64,000 nt of DNA from Haematococcus lacustris (GCA_030144725.1 JASKMD010000023.1:1063681-1127680), one strand, 5' to 3'; counted from the stretch's first letter, positions 10,961-32,829 are shown. Notes: generated by a model from the sequence alone, not told the origin. Program-made: numbers and translations.

Positions 10961-13900
10961 CCCTTGCCTGCCCTTGCCTGCCCTTGCCTGCCTGCCTGCA
11001 CTTCCTGCCCACTTGCCTGCCCACCTGGCTGCCAGGCATGTTCACTGTGTTAAAGAACCTAAGCAACTTGATGACCATTGGCGGTGACTACCTGCTGTAC
11101 GGCAACACCTACCCCTGGCAGGTGTCTGCAGGGTAGGAGTAGGGGAGGGTGCCACTAGGGGAGGGTGGGGAGGAGCAGGGGAGGGCTGGGCTGGGCTGGG
11201 CTGGGCTGGGCTGGGCTGGGCTGGGCTGGGCTGGGCTGGGCTGGGGAGGAGTAGGGGAGTAGGGGAGGGTGGCGCCCCCCCCTTGGGGTTACTCAAACCA
11301 ATGCCACGAAGCTAGTAATTAAGCTCACGAGACATGCGGTAGAGACATCCCACTACTCCATTGCCAACACTAGCTACAGGCTTAGAGGGCCCCTGCCCCC
11401 AATGCCACCCTGGACCCTAGCCCTGATTCTGCCAGGCAGAGCGGTCTAGCAGGCTTGAGCAGGCTGGGCTGGGGTGAGCAAGGCCATGGGATGCCCGCTG
11501 CTTTGTACTTGTTGTATGCCGTTACCCCATTCCCTGGACCCCGTAGCCCTTGCCCTACTTCATTGGTGTGACATCCTCACCCCACCACCTGCTTCCTCCT
11601 CCACGCTGCCTCCCACATGCAGCTCCTCCATGCTCCATGCATGTCGCACCCCCCTGGTGCCTCACTCGCCCCAACCCCACCACCTTCTCACCACCTTCTC
11701 GCCACCTTCTCACCACCTTCTCACCACCTTCATGCCACCCAAGCGCCTGCTGGCCCCCAGGTGTGGAGCTGCCTTGGCCTGATGGTGCTGTCCGCCCTGT
11801 TTGGCGGCTGGACAGACCTGACCTTCAGTGTGAGGGGCTATGCCTGGCAGCTGGTCAACTGCCTGTTCACAGCCGCCTACAGCCTGTACCTCAGCGGGGT
11901 CATCCGCAGAGTGTCGGGCCCACAGGACAAGCACCCGCTCAATGAATTGTCCATGGTGCGAGCTTTACATCCTCCTCCTGCCCCTCCCCCTCCCCCTCCC
12001 CCCTCCCCCCTCCCCCTCCCCCTCCCCCTCCCCCTCCCCCTCCCCCTCCCCCTCCCCCTCCCCCTCCCCCTCCCCCTCCCCCTCCCCCTCCCCCTCCCGA
12101 GGTCGACCCTTCTTGCTGCTGGTCAGTTCAGTGCTGCTGCTGCCTGGCTCATGCTGCCAGCCTGTGCTGCCAGCCTGTGCTGCCAGCCTGCCCAGCTGCC
12201 CTGATGGCGTCGCAGGTGTACTACAACAACGTGCTGTCCATCCCGCCCCTGGCGCTGCTCAGCCTCGTCACGCGTGAGCCCTGGCGACTGCGAGGATACA
12301 CTCACCTCACCAGCTGGGAGTTCCAGGTCAGGGCCAGGGGCAGGCCAGGGTCAGGGCCAGGGTCAGGGTCAGGGTCAGGGCCAGGGTTCGGGTTAGGGTC
12401 AGGGTCAGGGGCAGGGTTTTCAGGCAAGGCTAACAGTTTGAACTGTACTAGTAGGGGTTAGGTACAGCAGCATGCCCTAACTCTCCGACCCCCTCTTCCC
12501 ACCACCCTCCCCCCCCCTTCCTCAACGTAAAGCTCAGGGAACACAGGTACCCCCAGGCAGCCTGACCGTGCTGGCTGTGCCCTGCATAGTGCGCACCTCT
12601 TGCCCCCTTGCCCTCACCTCCCTGACCCGCACAGCCCGCCCCTGCCCCTGCCCCTGCCCCTGCCCCTGCCCCTGCCCCTGCCCCTGCCCCTGCCCCTGCC
12701 CCTGCCCCTGCCCCTGCCCCTGCCCCTGTCCCTGCCCCTGTCCCTGCCCCTGCCCCTGCCCCTGCCCCTGCCCCTGCCCCTGCCCCTGCCCCTGCCCCTG
12801 CCCCTGCCCCTGTCCCTGCCCCTGCCCCTGCCCCTGCCCCTGCCCCTGTCCCTGTCCCTGCCCCTGCCCCTGCTTGCCCTCACCTCCCTGCCCCGCACGG
12901 CCTGCCCCTGCCTTGTGTGCAGCTGGTGGCGGTGCTGGGGGCGCTCATGGGCTTTGCCGTCAGCTTTGCCAGCATCTGGTGCATGTCCCGCACCTCAGCC
13001 ACCATCTACAGCCTCACTGGCTCCCTCAACAAGGTGGGTCACTGCAGCCAGCTGTGGGGAACCCCGTGGCTGCCGCCCTACCCTCTCCCAGCAGCAATGG
13101 CATCACCCCGCCATGGCCGCATGCTTGCATGGCTTAAGCATGCATGCTGGCCTGTTTTGCACAGCCCCACAAGTGAGGGTATGGGTGATGCCAGTGGAAG
13201 GACAGCCTAGTGGAAGAGCAGAGTAGAGGAGGGTAAGGAAGCAGAGTAGAGGAGGGTAAGGGAGCAGAGTAGAGAAGGGTGAACAGGCAGAGTAGAGGAG
13301 GGTAAGGAAGCAGAGTAGAGAAGGGTGAACAGGCAGAGGAGAGGAGGGAAAGGAAGCAGAGTGGAGAGCACACGCTGGTCGCTCGTGCTAGGTAAAGGGT
13401 TGCAGAATGCTTGCACACACAGCGCTGCACTGCAGGGACAGCGATGCCATGATGCAGTGCAGGGACAGTGGTTTTGACTTGGTCACATCACGTTGCCTTA
13501 CATGACAATCTCGGATGAGCACATGACTCGATCAGACGACGGACGCACTCGAGCACGTGACGGACTCGTTTGAGAGGATTTCATGACGATGCCTCACACT
13601 CCATTCACTCTTTGCACGGACCTGGCATCGTGCAACATCGCTTGCGAAACACCACATGTGTCCGACAGCTTCCACACACCCCGCGTCCTCGTCCGCATCC
13701 ACAGGTGGTCGTGGCGCTGGTGGGCATCTGGTGGTTTCGCGAGCCAACCACCCTGTACAACTTGTGCAGCATCTCCGCGGGCCTCGCAGCAGGCTTTCTG
13801 TTCGTGCTCGCTAAGAGCGCGCACGCCACCAACTCGCAGCAACCGCCCAGCCCCGCACTCAAACAGTCACGGGGCTTGCTGCACTCCGGCAGCCTCCTTG

Positions 13901-14268
13901 TTCTCTCCTCGCTGATCGGCGGCAGCTCGAGAGCTGCTCAGTCGGACGAGGAGCAAGGGGCAGGCATGACGAAGAAACTGAGCGACCCCGCCTTGCCGTT
14001 GCTAGCGAACGGGCACACCTCGCACCCCGGCGTCGGTTCGCCATCAGCAAATGGCGGAGCGGGCGAGGGAGCAGCGGCCAACGCATCAGGTTCGCCATCA
14101 AATGTTGAAGGGCCGAGCAAAGCTGTGGGCAGGGCGGGAAGCCGGGGGCTCATGTCCGGGAGTGTGACGGCTACCGGGTTGCACCCTACGAACAGTGGGA
14201 TGCAGCAAGTGAGCATCGCGGTGCAAAGCGTAGGCGGCAACCACCCACGAGGAGTGAGGCTAACCTGA
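9576..14268 (+). CDS. Nucleotide-sugar transporter, GDP-mannose (VRG4/GONST) type, 489 aa
   Basis: Predicted Golgi membrane antiporter bringing GDP-mannose, or a related GDP-sugar, into the lumen for glycosylation. The model is join(9576..9845, 10575..10707, 11036..11121, 11761..11955, 12216..12326, 12923..13033, 13705..14268). All introns are GT-AG and phases are consistent. Family signatures: IASSGTILFNKHAL in exon 1, MFTVLKNLSNLMTIGGDYLL in exon 3, YYNNVLSIPPLALL at the start of exon 5 (matching the FYNN substrate motif of VRG4) and YSLTGSLNK ending exon 6 (matching the GALNK/GSLNK nucleotide-binding motif). The hydrophobic segments fit the ten-helix drug/metabolite transporter fold. Family members are usually about 320-390 residues. 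The excess is a roughly 60-residue polar N-terminus and a Ser/Gly/Ala-rich C-terminal tail from about residue 345. A TGTAA motif lies at 14563. GDP-mannose is inferred as substrate from the motifs only. Confidence 0.9.
10881..10961. repeat. (CCTG)n in transporter intron 2
   Basis: About 20 tetramer units lie between exons 2 and 3, followed by cccttgcctg variants. Non-coding. Confidence 0.9.
11183..11243. repeat. (GGGCT)n in transporter intron 3
   Basis: About 12 pentamer units between exons 3 and 4, flanked by gggga-rich sequence. Confidence 0.9.
11978..12097. repeat. (CCCCCT)n in transporter intron 4
   Basis: About 19 hexamer units between exons 4 and 5. The Pro-Leu and Pro-Ser open frames here are artefacts. 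Confidence 0.9.
12640..12872. repeat. (CCCCTG)n in transporter intron 5
   Basis: About 39 hexamer units with occasional C-to-T changes (tgtccc) lie just upstream of the exon 6 acceptor. Long Pro-Cys and Pro-Leu frames arise from it. Confidence 0.9.
13207..13370. repeat. Imperfect minisatellite (gcagagtagaggagggtaag) in transporter intron 6
   Basis: About seven diverged copies of a unit near 22 bp containing gcagagtagag and agggtaa, located between exons 6 and 7. Confidence 0.75.
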
Positions 14269-15364
14269 GGCGTGGGGGCCACGAGCATCAGTTCCTTCGC
14301 CACTTTTCATCTTCGGCCCTGGGCCCTGGCCCTGGCACATCAAGCCGCTTTCGTAACAACGCCTACATATCAAGCATTGCACCCGGAAGCCCATTGGCCC
14401 TTAGTACTGCCCACTCCACAGCCCTAACCTACTGCGCCAGTGGCTTGACTAGACAGGAACACACGCGCTCCCTTCGCCATCTTAGCCATTAGCCGTTCAT
14501 TTGCTGCATGAGCATAGCAAGTTTTTGTCAGCAATGCGGACATCGCTCCTATTCGAGGTCGCTGTAACCAATGTTTTTGCATTGCCTCCTGCCGCCGCGC
14601 TCTTTCACAGACCGCCTGTGGGGCTGGCTGGCTTGCGTACGCATATCGCTACGCTGGACATACTCCAATGCCGTTTACGCTGGTAAGGAACAAGGACGGC
14701 ACCATTCATATTCGCTGCAGCAAATTAAGTAGGATCCAATAACAAATAGGAAATGGGCTGCGTAGTAAAGCCAATAAATCCGCCTCATTAGCCGCCTTCC
14801 GCCGCCACGTCGCTTTGAAAGTAAGCAATAGCGTAAGCAAGCAGTGTGCAGTGGCAGTCTACTTATGCACAGAAAGTGCGGCACAGGCGCGGTCCCATGA
14901 TGCCATGGTCACGCCATGGTCATACCATTCGGATGTTCCAACGATCATTTGAGCGTTCAGCTGCCCTTCCTTCCAGGGCTGGAGCCAGTGCCTTATGTCC
15001 CTGGGGTGGAGAGCTGGTTCGCTCAAGCCACGCCACCTTACCAGGCTGACGGTCGCACCAACCATCCTCATTATCATAGAAACAGAAGGGGCACACGGAG
15101 GGGTGCTAGGGGGCCACTCAGGAGCGTACCAGGCTAGCGGCTGCAATGATTCAAAGCCATCATTGTCATTATGACCATTATAGGAACACGAGGGGGCCCC
15201 AAGGAGCAGGACAGCTTGGGCGTAGCAAAGCCTGCATGGAGTCCCCCCCCTGACACTCCTCCATGCAACAGTGCCCTCCGCTACCTCCTTAGTGTAACAT
15301 TTACTACTACAGTGCCCTAACTTCCAGGTCATGGGGAGCTCTGCTGCCCTTCTCTCTGTGCGCC
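14269..15364. other. Convergent intergenic region, nothing recognised
   Basis: This lies between the ends of the transporter (plus) and the SAC3-domain gene (minus). It holds the transporter 3'UTR with TGTAA at 14563-14567. Beyond that only unsupported open frames are seen, together with a short imperfect palindrome near 15148-15185 (tcattgtcattatgaccatta). Confidence 0.5.
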
Positions 15365-25246
<9,882 letters not shown>

Positions 25247-26556
25247 CTCGAAGACAGTGCCACTCGCAGCTTTAGAAGGTGCAAGCGGGAGGCCGTAGCA
25301 CGATGGCGCTATTGCTGCGATTGTGTACTATGTCCCCGAATACGGGTTTGCTGCGCGTGATAGTCTCCCATTGGTCATTGATATTATGACCAAGTGAAAG
25401 GCAGAAAGGAACGAAGCTGCATCAAGCATCTCGAGCACCTGTCGTCGTCAACTTGGAACGACCAGCTAGAGACAGCGCGTACAGAGGGGTGTGGGGGGGC
25501 GTGTGAGCTTGCGGTGGCTCTGCAGTTTATGCTTTTGGGCGCAGTCTCTAGCTTCTGAGCCCAACCCCACGGCTGTGTGACTTTAGGTATCAAGTGGGGT
25601 ACTTCTATGTGGTTTTCCTGCTCATCCATTGCCTGGTTGCGGTGCCTTGCAGAGAGCTTGAGCTAGCTGTCGAAAAACTGTCGCATGTTTATATTTCAGA
25701 TACAAACATGCCATGGGGAGAGCACTATTCAATCCGTGGTAGAGACAGGCCACCCCTTGACTTGTGAGCCCAGCCGCTAAGTAAGCTATTGAGCATGGTA
25801 GCATTGGATCACCACCACCATTCCTCCGACTAGAAATGTGCCTGGATGTGCCTAGCTTCCACATTGAGTATGGCAAGGGCATGGAGTCTTACAGGCTGTG
25901 CGACAGCTGACGGTGTAGCTCCAGGAAGCACCGTCACAGTTCCAGCAGCCTGCCTCAGGCGTTCCCAACATGGGGTTGGTTATCTTCATGCAACTGCAGC
26001 CCACCCACTCAATCTTTTGATGTAACGTTTGTTGCGTCTGCTGCGATGTGATATTGCGCGTTTAATGTAAGACTGGAATTGCCATCGGAGTCTTTCGATG
26101 TGGGCAGCCACATGTGACCCCGATGTGTCCCAATCGCAGACCGTGGTTAGCTACACAGGTAAGCTACGATCTTGGCTATCCGTTAGCGATGCACGACATG
26201 TCGGTGGCGCACACCACCGAAGTCCGGCAAACATGGCTGCGCGAGCTTCCTGATGGTGCAGGCCGCTTGGCGAGCATGTGAAGAAACCCGAATTCGTGTG
26301 CGGCAGCGCTGTATCGCTGTAATAGTGGGCGGCACAGTAGGGCTTAGTCACCCCCCTCCAGCTATGATCCGCTTTTTGTTTTCAACCATTGAACAACAGC
26401 CCGGCCTCACACGAATCTTTTGTAGCATACTCATTAACGCGTCCATGGCACTATGCAACTCAATGATTGGGTTTGTATGTGACAAGATGGACCGCTTACA
26501 AGGTACACATGCTGATGGCTACAGGTGCACGAGCAGCCGACGGCTGATGGCTACAG
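25247..26556. other. Intergenic region upstream of the SAC3-domain gene
   Basis: About 1.3 kb between the divergent SAC3-domain gene and the next plus-strand gene. Normal-complexity sequence, somewhat less GC-rich. Possible 5' exons of the plus-strand gene may lie here, for example an open stretch starting MIRFLFSTIEQQPGL at 26365, but no splice join with correct phase was found. No RNA gene was recognised. Confidence 0.4.
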
Positions 26557-27534
26557 GTGCACGAGCCCCGCACTGCGCCTTCACCTCGAACAGTACTACC
26601 TTGCCAGCCCCATCTCCAATGCCCCAGTGGAGTCCTTGTTGCAGCTGCTGAAGCATGGTGGTGGCAGGTACATGGAGCTTTGCTGCAGCTGATGTCCCTG
26701 CGCACATGCAAGGATGGCCATGACGACTGTGGATGTTCATGATTTGCAGCAGCATATGGGTCAGCTCCGTGCTGAAGTGCGGCGTAGGGAGGATGCCGCA
26801 GCTGCAGCACAGCGGTCAGCAAAGGCAGAGCGCAAGATCACAGATGCAGCGCACAAGGTGGGGAGGGGTTGTGATTAATGTGGGTGACCATGCGTGCCAA
26901 GAGCGGCTTGCAGCGGCCCATGCCCTTGCCTTTGGGGGGCATGATTATGGCCACACAACTGTCGAGAGGCAATGAAGATGACAGGAAAGCAGCTTCAGTC
27001 ATACCTCCAGTTTCACAAGCAGGAGGTACACACGAGCTGGAGGGTACCCAAGCTACTGAGCCACGTGTGCACCCACATCCGTGGGAAGCTTGCCGCAGCT
27101 GCGCCCCCTCAGCAGCAACTGACACCTGCAGGCACCACCCCTGAGCTGGCTGAGCCTGCTGGTGCACCCCCTCAGCAGCAGCAACAGCTGGCAGCGGCAA
27201 GCACGTCACGTAAGCGTGAGGCACCTGCAGCTAACAAGTCAAGGGCAGCAAGCAAGGTGAGACAACACCATGTACTGCACCTAGCACCTTGTTTCAGCGT
27301 GGTAGAGCAGCCGGTAATGCACTAGCGCCAGCAGCAGCTCCAAAAGCTAATAATGATATCCAGCTGTCACGACTGCCGTCGTCGCGTCCACATGCCAAAA
27401 GCAAAACATGTTCCGACTGCTGCTGCGCGTTGCAGGTGCCACTCACAACAGTTTGGCGAAGCGTGCTAGAGCGGCGCGCCTCGCATGTGGCGAAATCGCA
27501 TGAATTCAAATGCTTATCTTTGGACAGGCACTGA
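26557..27534 (+). CDS. Hypothetical multi-exon gene with coiled coil and basic tail (model uncertain)
   Basis: No family recognised. Coding-like exons: 26557-26667 (CTSPALRLHLEQYY...LLQLLKHGGG), 26713-26857 (VRRREDAAAAAQRSAKAERK, predicted coiled coil), 26969-27256 (GKQLQSYLQFHKQEVHTSW..., then Gln/Pro-rich and KRE basic stretches) and from about 27299 to a stop at 27534. Phases agree for the first pair (AG|G), for 26857 to 26969, and for 27256 to the last exon. However, two of the implied introns are only about 42-45 nt, shorter than usual, so some joins may be wrong. The 5' end was not found. It lies 330 bases upstream of VPS15 on the same strand. It could also be a remnant of a mobile-element protein. 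Confidence 0.35.
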
Positions 27535-27866
27535 GCACCGCTGAGAGCGAAATAGTTTTTGCTGCGTCTGCCATATCGTAGCTATGACTCTCCTCTGTTC
27601 AAAGCACAGTTTACATATATATTTGACTGAGTGGCTGCGGAGATACAGGCTTCGTATCACAGGGGGGTGGTTTTCAGGTAGTTGGGAACGCCTGAGCCTG
27701 CCAGCCCAGCCAATGATGGAGTGACAGGGCTGTATTGTTCCCATTGCTGTACTCTTCCCTTTGGGCTTGGTCAGCTGCGCTCTACAATTGGAAACTTACT
27801 ACGCGCAAAGAGATGCGGCTTCGCGCTTAACGGGGAGCTCCTGCCTGTAACGCGGGGTGCGGCGAA

Positions 27867-30800
27867 ATGGGCAACGTTCTCGCGCAGCCGCAGAAGCAGC
27901 AGGCTCAAATCCGGGACCTTGATTTACCAAATGTGGTGTTCAAGGATACACTGGGTGCGTCAACGACACTGACTCTGCTCCGCTCCTCCTTTTCCTCCTC
28001 CTCCCTCCTGCTTCTCCGCCTCCTTCTCCTCCTCCTCTTCCTCCTTCCTCCTCCTTCCCCTCCCCCTCCCTCCTCCTCCTGCTCCTCCTCCTTTCTCCTC
28101 AGCAAAGCCTGATCATCCATACCCTGCTTGGCCATGCTTCTCAGCCTGCCCCTTGGCTGCAGGCAGTGCGCGCTTCCTCAAGACGTTGCTGTGTGTGCAC
28201 GATGAGGGGGGGCTGGTGGTAGTCAAGGTGAGCAGGGGGCGGGGGGCAGGGGGCCAGCGGGGGCCAGCGGGACCGGGGAGGGTCGAGGGCAGCAGGGGAG
28301 GGCCCCCAGCCCCAGCACCAGCCCCAGCACCAGCCCCAGCACCAGCCCCAGCCCCAGCCCCAGCCCCAACCCCTGCCCCTGCCCCAGCACCAGCACACAG
28401 CACCAGCACCAGCCCCAGCGCTAAGCTGCCGGGCTGAGCTGCCTGCCCTGAGCTGCCTGCCTGCACTGCAGGTGTTTGCCAAGCGCGGGGACACCCCTGG
28501 CCTGGAGGGCGTCAGGCAGCAGCTGCTCATCCTCAGGTGATGCCGGGTGGGGGCTGCCGGGGGTGGGGAGGGCCAGGGCCAGGCCAGGGGGGGGGGAGGG
28601 GGGGGAGGGGGGGGGGGGAGGAGGGGGGCGTAGGGTCAGAAGGTGTGAGGGGGGGAGGGGAGGGCCTGGGCTGTGCAAGGGGGGGACAGGAGCTGGGAGA
28701 CAACCAACAGGGGCAGCAGCAGCAGCAGCAGCAGCAGCAGAGGGTGGCGATGGAACAGCAGCTGTCAGGGGCAGCTGCTGCCGCAGGGGGCAGCAGCAGC
28801 AGCAGGAGGAGGAGGAGGATGACAAACATAGCGGGATGCGGCAGCAACAGCAGCAGCAGTCACCATCTCTGCCTCCCCCTCCACAGCCCCCACCCTTCAC
28901 TCACACTTTTTGCCTCTGCTCCCCCTCCCCACCCCCCTCCACCCCCGCTGCCTTTGCCTTCCCCCCCCCCCCCCCCCCCTTCACACCTTCAGCAGCAGCA
29001 GCAGCAGCAGCAGGAAGGCAGGGCAGCACAGCCACCGCTGTACATCCCTGCCTCCCCCCCCCGCACCCCCTACTCTATCTTCTGCCTCCTCCTCCCCCTC
29101 CCCCCCTCACACCTTCTGCCCCTTCGCCCCCCCCTCCCCCCCCTCCCCCCCCTCCCCCTCCGACCCCCCTCCCCCTCCCCCCTGCCTGCAGAGCTCAGCT
29201 GAGCCGGCTGCCCCTGAGCCACGTCTGGCCCTGGCAGAGCTGGCAGGAGGGCCCCTCCACCGCCACCCTCACCCGCCAGCACCTGGCCGCCTCCCTGTAC
29301 GAGCGCCTGTCCACACGCCCCTTCCTACGACCCATCGAGAAGGTGGGCGCAGCGGGAGGAGGAAGCTGAGCGGAAGCTGGGTCACACCTGGCCAGCCTTA
29401 CCCCCCGCAGCCTGGCTAGTGACTTCCACGCCCACTGCTGGCTGCTGCTGCTGACTGTCCACCCCCCTTCCCCTGCTGCTGCTGACTGTCCACCCCCCTT
29501 CCCCCTGCTGCTGCTGACTGTCCACCCCCTTCCCCTGCTGCTGCTGGAGCTGGTGCCTGCTGCTGACAGTGACACCCCCTCCCCCTGTTGGTGCTGTGGC
29601 TGCAGCGGTGGCTGGCGTTCCAGCTGCTGACCGCGCTGGCCCAAGTTCATGAGGCAGGAGCAGTGCATGGAGATTNNNNNNNNNNNNNNNNNNNNNNNNN
29701 NNNNNNNNNNNNNNNNNNNNNNNNNNNNNNNNNNNNNNNNNNNNNNNNNNNNNNNNNNNNNNNNNNNNNNNNNNNNNNNNNNNNNNNNNNNNNNNNNNNN
29801 NNNNNNNNNNNNNNNNNNNNNNNNNNNNNNNNNNNNNNNNNNNNNNNNNNNNNNNNNNNNNNNNNNNNNNNNNNNNNNNNNNNNNNNNNNNNNNNNNNNN
29901 NNNNNNNNNNNNNNNNNNNNNNNNNNNNNNNNNNNNNNNNNNNNNNNNNNNNNNNNNNNNNNNNNNNNNNNNNNNNNNNNNNNNNNNNNNNNNNNNNNNN
30001 NNNNNNNNNNNNNNNNNNNNNNNNNNNNNNNNNNNNNNNNNNNNNNNNNNNNNNNNNNNNNNNNNNNNNNNNNNNNNNNNNNNNNNNNNNNNNNNNNNNN
30101 NNNNNNNNNNNNNNNNNNNNNNNNNNNNNNNNNNNNNNNNNNNNNNNNNNNNNNNNNNNNNNNNNNNNNNNNNNNACCTGGTCGACCGAGGGGGCCGTGA
30201 AGGGCCTGGCTGTACCGCAATACAGGTCAGGGGGTCTAAAAGGGCAAGAAAGAGGGGACCCTGGCCAGTAGGCATGCATCATGGGAGGAGGACCATTGCG
30301 TGTCCTTTACTGCACGCTGAGTTGACTGAAGTCTTATTCTTCTTCCCTTCCTTGTGCCTTTTCTTCCTCCCTTTCTTTTTCCCCATCACTTTCCCATCCT
30401 TCCTCTCTTTCTTCCTCCCTCTTTCCCCTTGAAACAATGCCCGGACTTCCTTGGGAGCCTCCCTCAAATGCCTCGAATTGTCCTCAACAGCCCGACCAAT
30501 AGCTCATTTGTGGCTCGACCGCAGGTACACCTACACTCGAAGCTTGGTCACACCTGCCTATGGGGGCGCCCCCGTGCCCGTGCTCCAAGAGCGGTGTAAG
30601 CTTGAGGGTGTCAGCAAGTTGTTGGAAAGCAGCCAGGTACGGTGTTCGGCTTACGCGTCCTTCCACCGCGTTGTTTGCGTGTTCGGATAATGCGTACGCT
30701 CTGTACTCGCGCACGGTACACGGTACATGCCGCTTTCAGGTGATGCTTTGCCTGGATTTTGATAGTCTGCCTAGATAGTGCAGCGTTGCGTGGCTGGGAG

Positions 30801-30971
30801 TCTCGGCGCTTGGGTTTGTGCAGGAGCTGCGCCAGAAGATGCGGGTGCATGACCAGTGTCACGCTGGACGCATTAACGCACATGGTCATCGCGGACTCCC
30901 AAGCTCCGGGCAGCACCGGCCACCTGCTCATTACCGCCGCGCGGGACGGAAGTGTGAAGGCCTGGAAGTAG
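27867..30971 (+). CDS. VPS15: VPS15 (PIK3R4-type) regulatory protein kinase, interrupted by assembly gap
   Basis: Regulatory pseudo-kinase subunit of the class III PI3-kinase (VPS34) complex acting on endosomal and autophagic membranes. N-terminal exons: 27867-27954, 28163-28227, 28472-28536, 29192-29342, then 29606 into the N-run. They read MGNVLAQP (N-myristoylation-type start), VFKDTLGSARFLKTLLC, GGLVVVKVFAKRGD with the strand-3 Lys, YERLSTRPFLRPIEK, WLAFQLLTALAQVHEAGAVHG and then D at the gap. This matches VPS15 kinase domains, which have HGD in place of HRD. After the gap come 30176-30225, 30525-30636 and a last exon ending at 30971 with LLITAARDGSVKAWK, the typical final WD40 blade. The HEAT region and most WD40 repeats are missing. 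The family is about 1300-1500 residues, so the gap or assembly hides far more than 500 bases. The reading frame at the start of the last exon is unclear. Confidence 0.9.
28299..28412. repeat. (CCAGCACCAGCC)-type repeat in VPS15 intron
   Basis: Irregular CCAGC/CCAGCC units between the second and third VPS15 exons. The following introns also hold poly-G, CAG and poly-C tracts (28590-28740, 28965-29180). Confidence 0.85.
29676..30175. other. Assembly gap of exactly 500 N
   Basis: The run length is exactly 500, which suggests a placeholder rather than a measured size. It interrupts VPS15 right after its HGD motif. Confidence 0.99.
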
Positions 30972-31579
30972 TGTGACATCGCGGCCCAGGCGTGTACAGG
31001 CCACGGTGCATATAGCGACTGTGTGGCGCAGGCTCGGTCGTAGGTGTGGAACGCACGTCATGTCGATGAACGTGCAAGTGAAGTGGCAACGATCGATCAG
31101 AACACATCAGTAGCCGCCATCATTGCCACCATCATTGCCGTCACTCTTGGCTCAACTCGCCATCCGGTGTGTGTACCGCCTACCTAACCCACCTGTTGCG
31201 CGTTTACTGACCAATGACTAGCCATTGAGGGCGTCTCCACCACTTCCACACCACCACTTCACACCACCACGAACGTCTCCACCACTTCACACCACCACCA
31301 ACGTGTCCGCCGTGGACTTTGGCTTGCATTACTGTAGCGCGCATCACGGTGGTACGTTGGAAAAGCGCGCATTACTGCGTGTCCCTAGCAGCCCGTGTTA
31401 CATAGCGTGACTGGCAGCATATGTATAGTATAATGTCGGAGGGCCAAGCTGTTACGGGAAAATAACGACCGAGACCTCGTAGTAAACCGACGAGGCGTAG
31501 CCGAGTCGTTTACGCGGCTTGAGACGAGGCCGAGGTTGTTATTTGAACGTGAACAGCGCGGGCCGAGACATTAAACAGT

Positions 31580-31992
31580 ATCCCTTTACATTACGGGTTG
31601 GTTCCAGCCTAGTACGTGTACATGATAAGCGCGCAGCTTCAAAGCGTCTGCGACGCCTAGCTTTGTCGACGGCCCCTGCACTTTTTCAGTAAAATTGCGG
31701 TTACCGCAGCGGTTACGCAGTAAAACTCCAGCACTTTTTCAATAAAATCCGCGGTTAGGCAGCGGTTACAGTAAAACTTATGCACTTTTTCAGTGAAGAC
31801 TGCGGTTACGCAGCGGTTACAGTAAAACTCCGCGGAAGCCTCGCTGTCTCCGGCATCCTACAGCCACGCACACAGCCTGCTTACACTTGTGGCGAGCAGC
31901 GCAACCTCTTCGGAGCGCGAGGTCAAAGAGGTCTCGGAGCTGTTTTTTACGGGAAAATAAAAGTTCTTACTTTCCCCGTAATGTAAAGGGAT
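31580..31992. mobile_element. Candidate MITE bounded by 18-bp inverted repeats
   Basis: The sequence atccctttacattacggg at 31580-31597 has a perfect inverted copy at 31975-31992, defining a 413-bp segment with no coding potential and AT-richer composition. No convincing target-site duplication was found next to the repeats. The 12-mer tacgggaaaataa also occurs both just outside on the left (about 31453) and inside near the right end (about 31949). The element call is therefore tentative. Confidence 0.5.
31679..31831. repeat. 51-52-bp tandem repeat, three copies
   Basis: Copies start with gcactttttca at 31679, 31731 and 31782. Each contains gcggtta, cagcggttac and agtaaaact. They lie inside the inverted-repeat-bounded segment. 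Confidence 0.85.
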
Positions 31993-32829
31993 GGCTAGGG
32001 AACGATTTTAAAAATTTAGTTTAATTTAGGCGTACTCGCCCGATCGATTCCCTATCCCGAATCGTTTTTTGTCCTCGGGAAACTGGGAAAGAGTGAACAA
32101 TGTATTTGTTGTAAATCGGGATGTGGTTAAACAATAAGTTGACCTTGACGAAAGTGCCAGCAATGGACCTGTTTGTGGTCCGGGGCATCAGTGACCACGC
32201 TCAGGGACCACGCTTCCAGATCAGGGACCACGCTTCCAGATGTCTCTCAATCGTCAAGAGAGACCTCGACAGTCAACAATGCCGATCATATGATTTTGAT
32301 GTGAGATTGATGGGGTGAAAGCCTATACTATTTTTATACACGGAGACGTTCTCAAAGTTGACTTTAGACGTACTTTGGCCGTCGGGGAACTTGAAACAAT
32401 GACAACTTTGGCTTAGGAATAATACTATAATAATGGTTTCCGAGGCGTCGGGAATCGATCGGGAGAGTACGGTACTTAATAGTCGCTACCAATACTACCA
32501 CTACTGACTGCATAATAGTTCTGGATTGGTGGAAGGAAGCTGGCCGGGTTGCCTACCATTGTGAATCACCTGATACACGCATAATATTTGGCGGAGTGCA
32601 GAGATACAGTGAGGTTAGACAAGCTCTCTTGTAAATAGGGTACATGGCTGTTTGCCACATCCACCATTTGCTACCGCATTGCACCACTAGCTTCAGCGTG
32701 CTGCAGGGCTGACTCCAAATGCGCATTGGACGTTGGCGCTGCCCCGAAGAAGAGCACCAAGTGCATGAAGAGCCGTGGGCTGCAGCCATGGCCTCGATGT
32801 CGGCACGGAACATGGATACGGTTTTGAAC

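Larger units (their letters stand above)
30972..32829. other. AT-richer intergenic region with repeats
   Basis: Between VPS15 and the (GGGGC)n array. It contains a hairpin-like stretch at 31450-31560, an inverted-repeat-bounded segment (listed separately), a three-copy tandem repeat, and at 32192-32238 a 20-bp unit with gggaccacgcttccagat in two copies. No coding exon was recognised. Confidence 0.6.

Noticed and set aside
28476..29419. Plus-strand frames of 170-300 codons upstream of the N gap
   Set aside because: They read through VPS15 introns of poly-G, CAG and poly-C. Only the VPS15 exon frames have family support.
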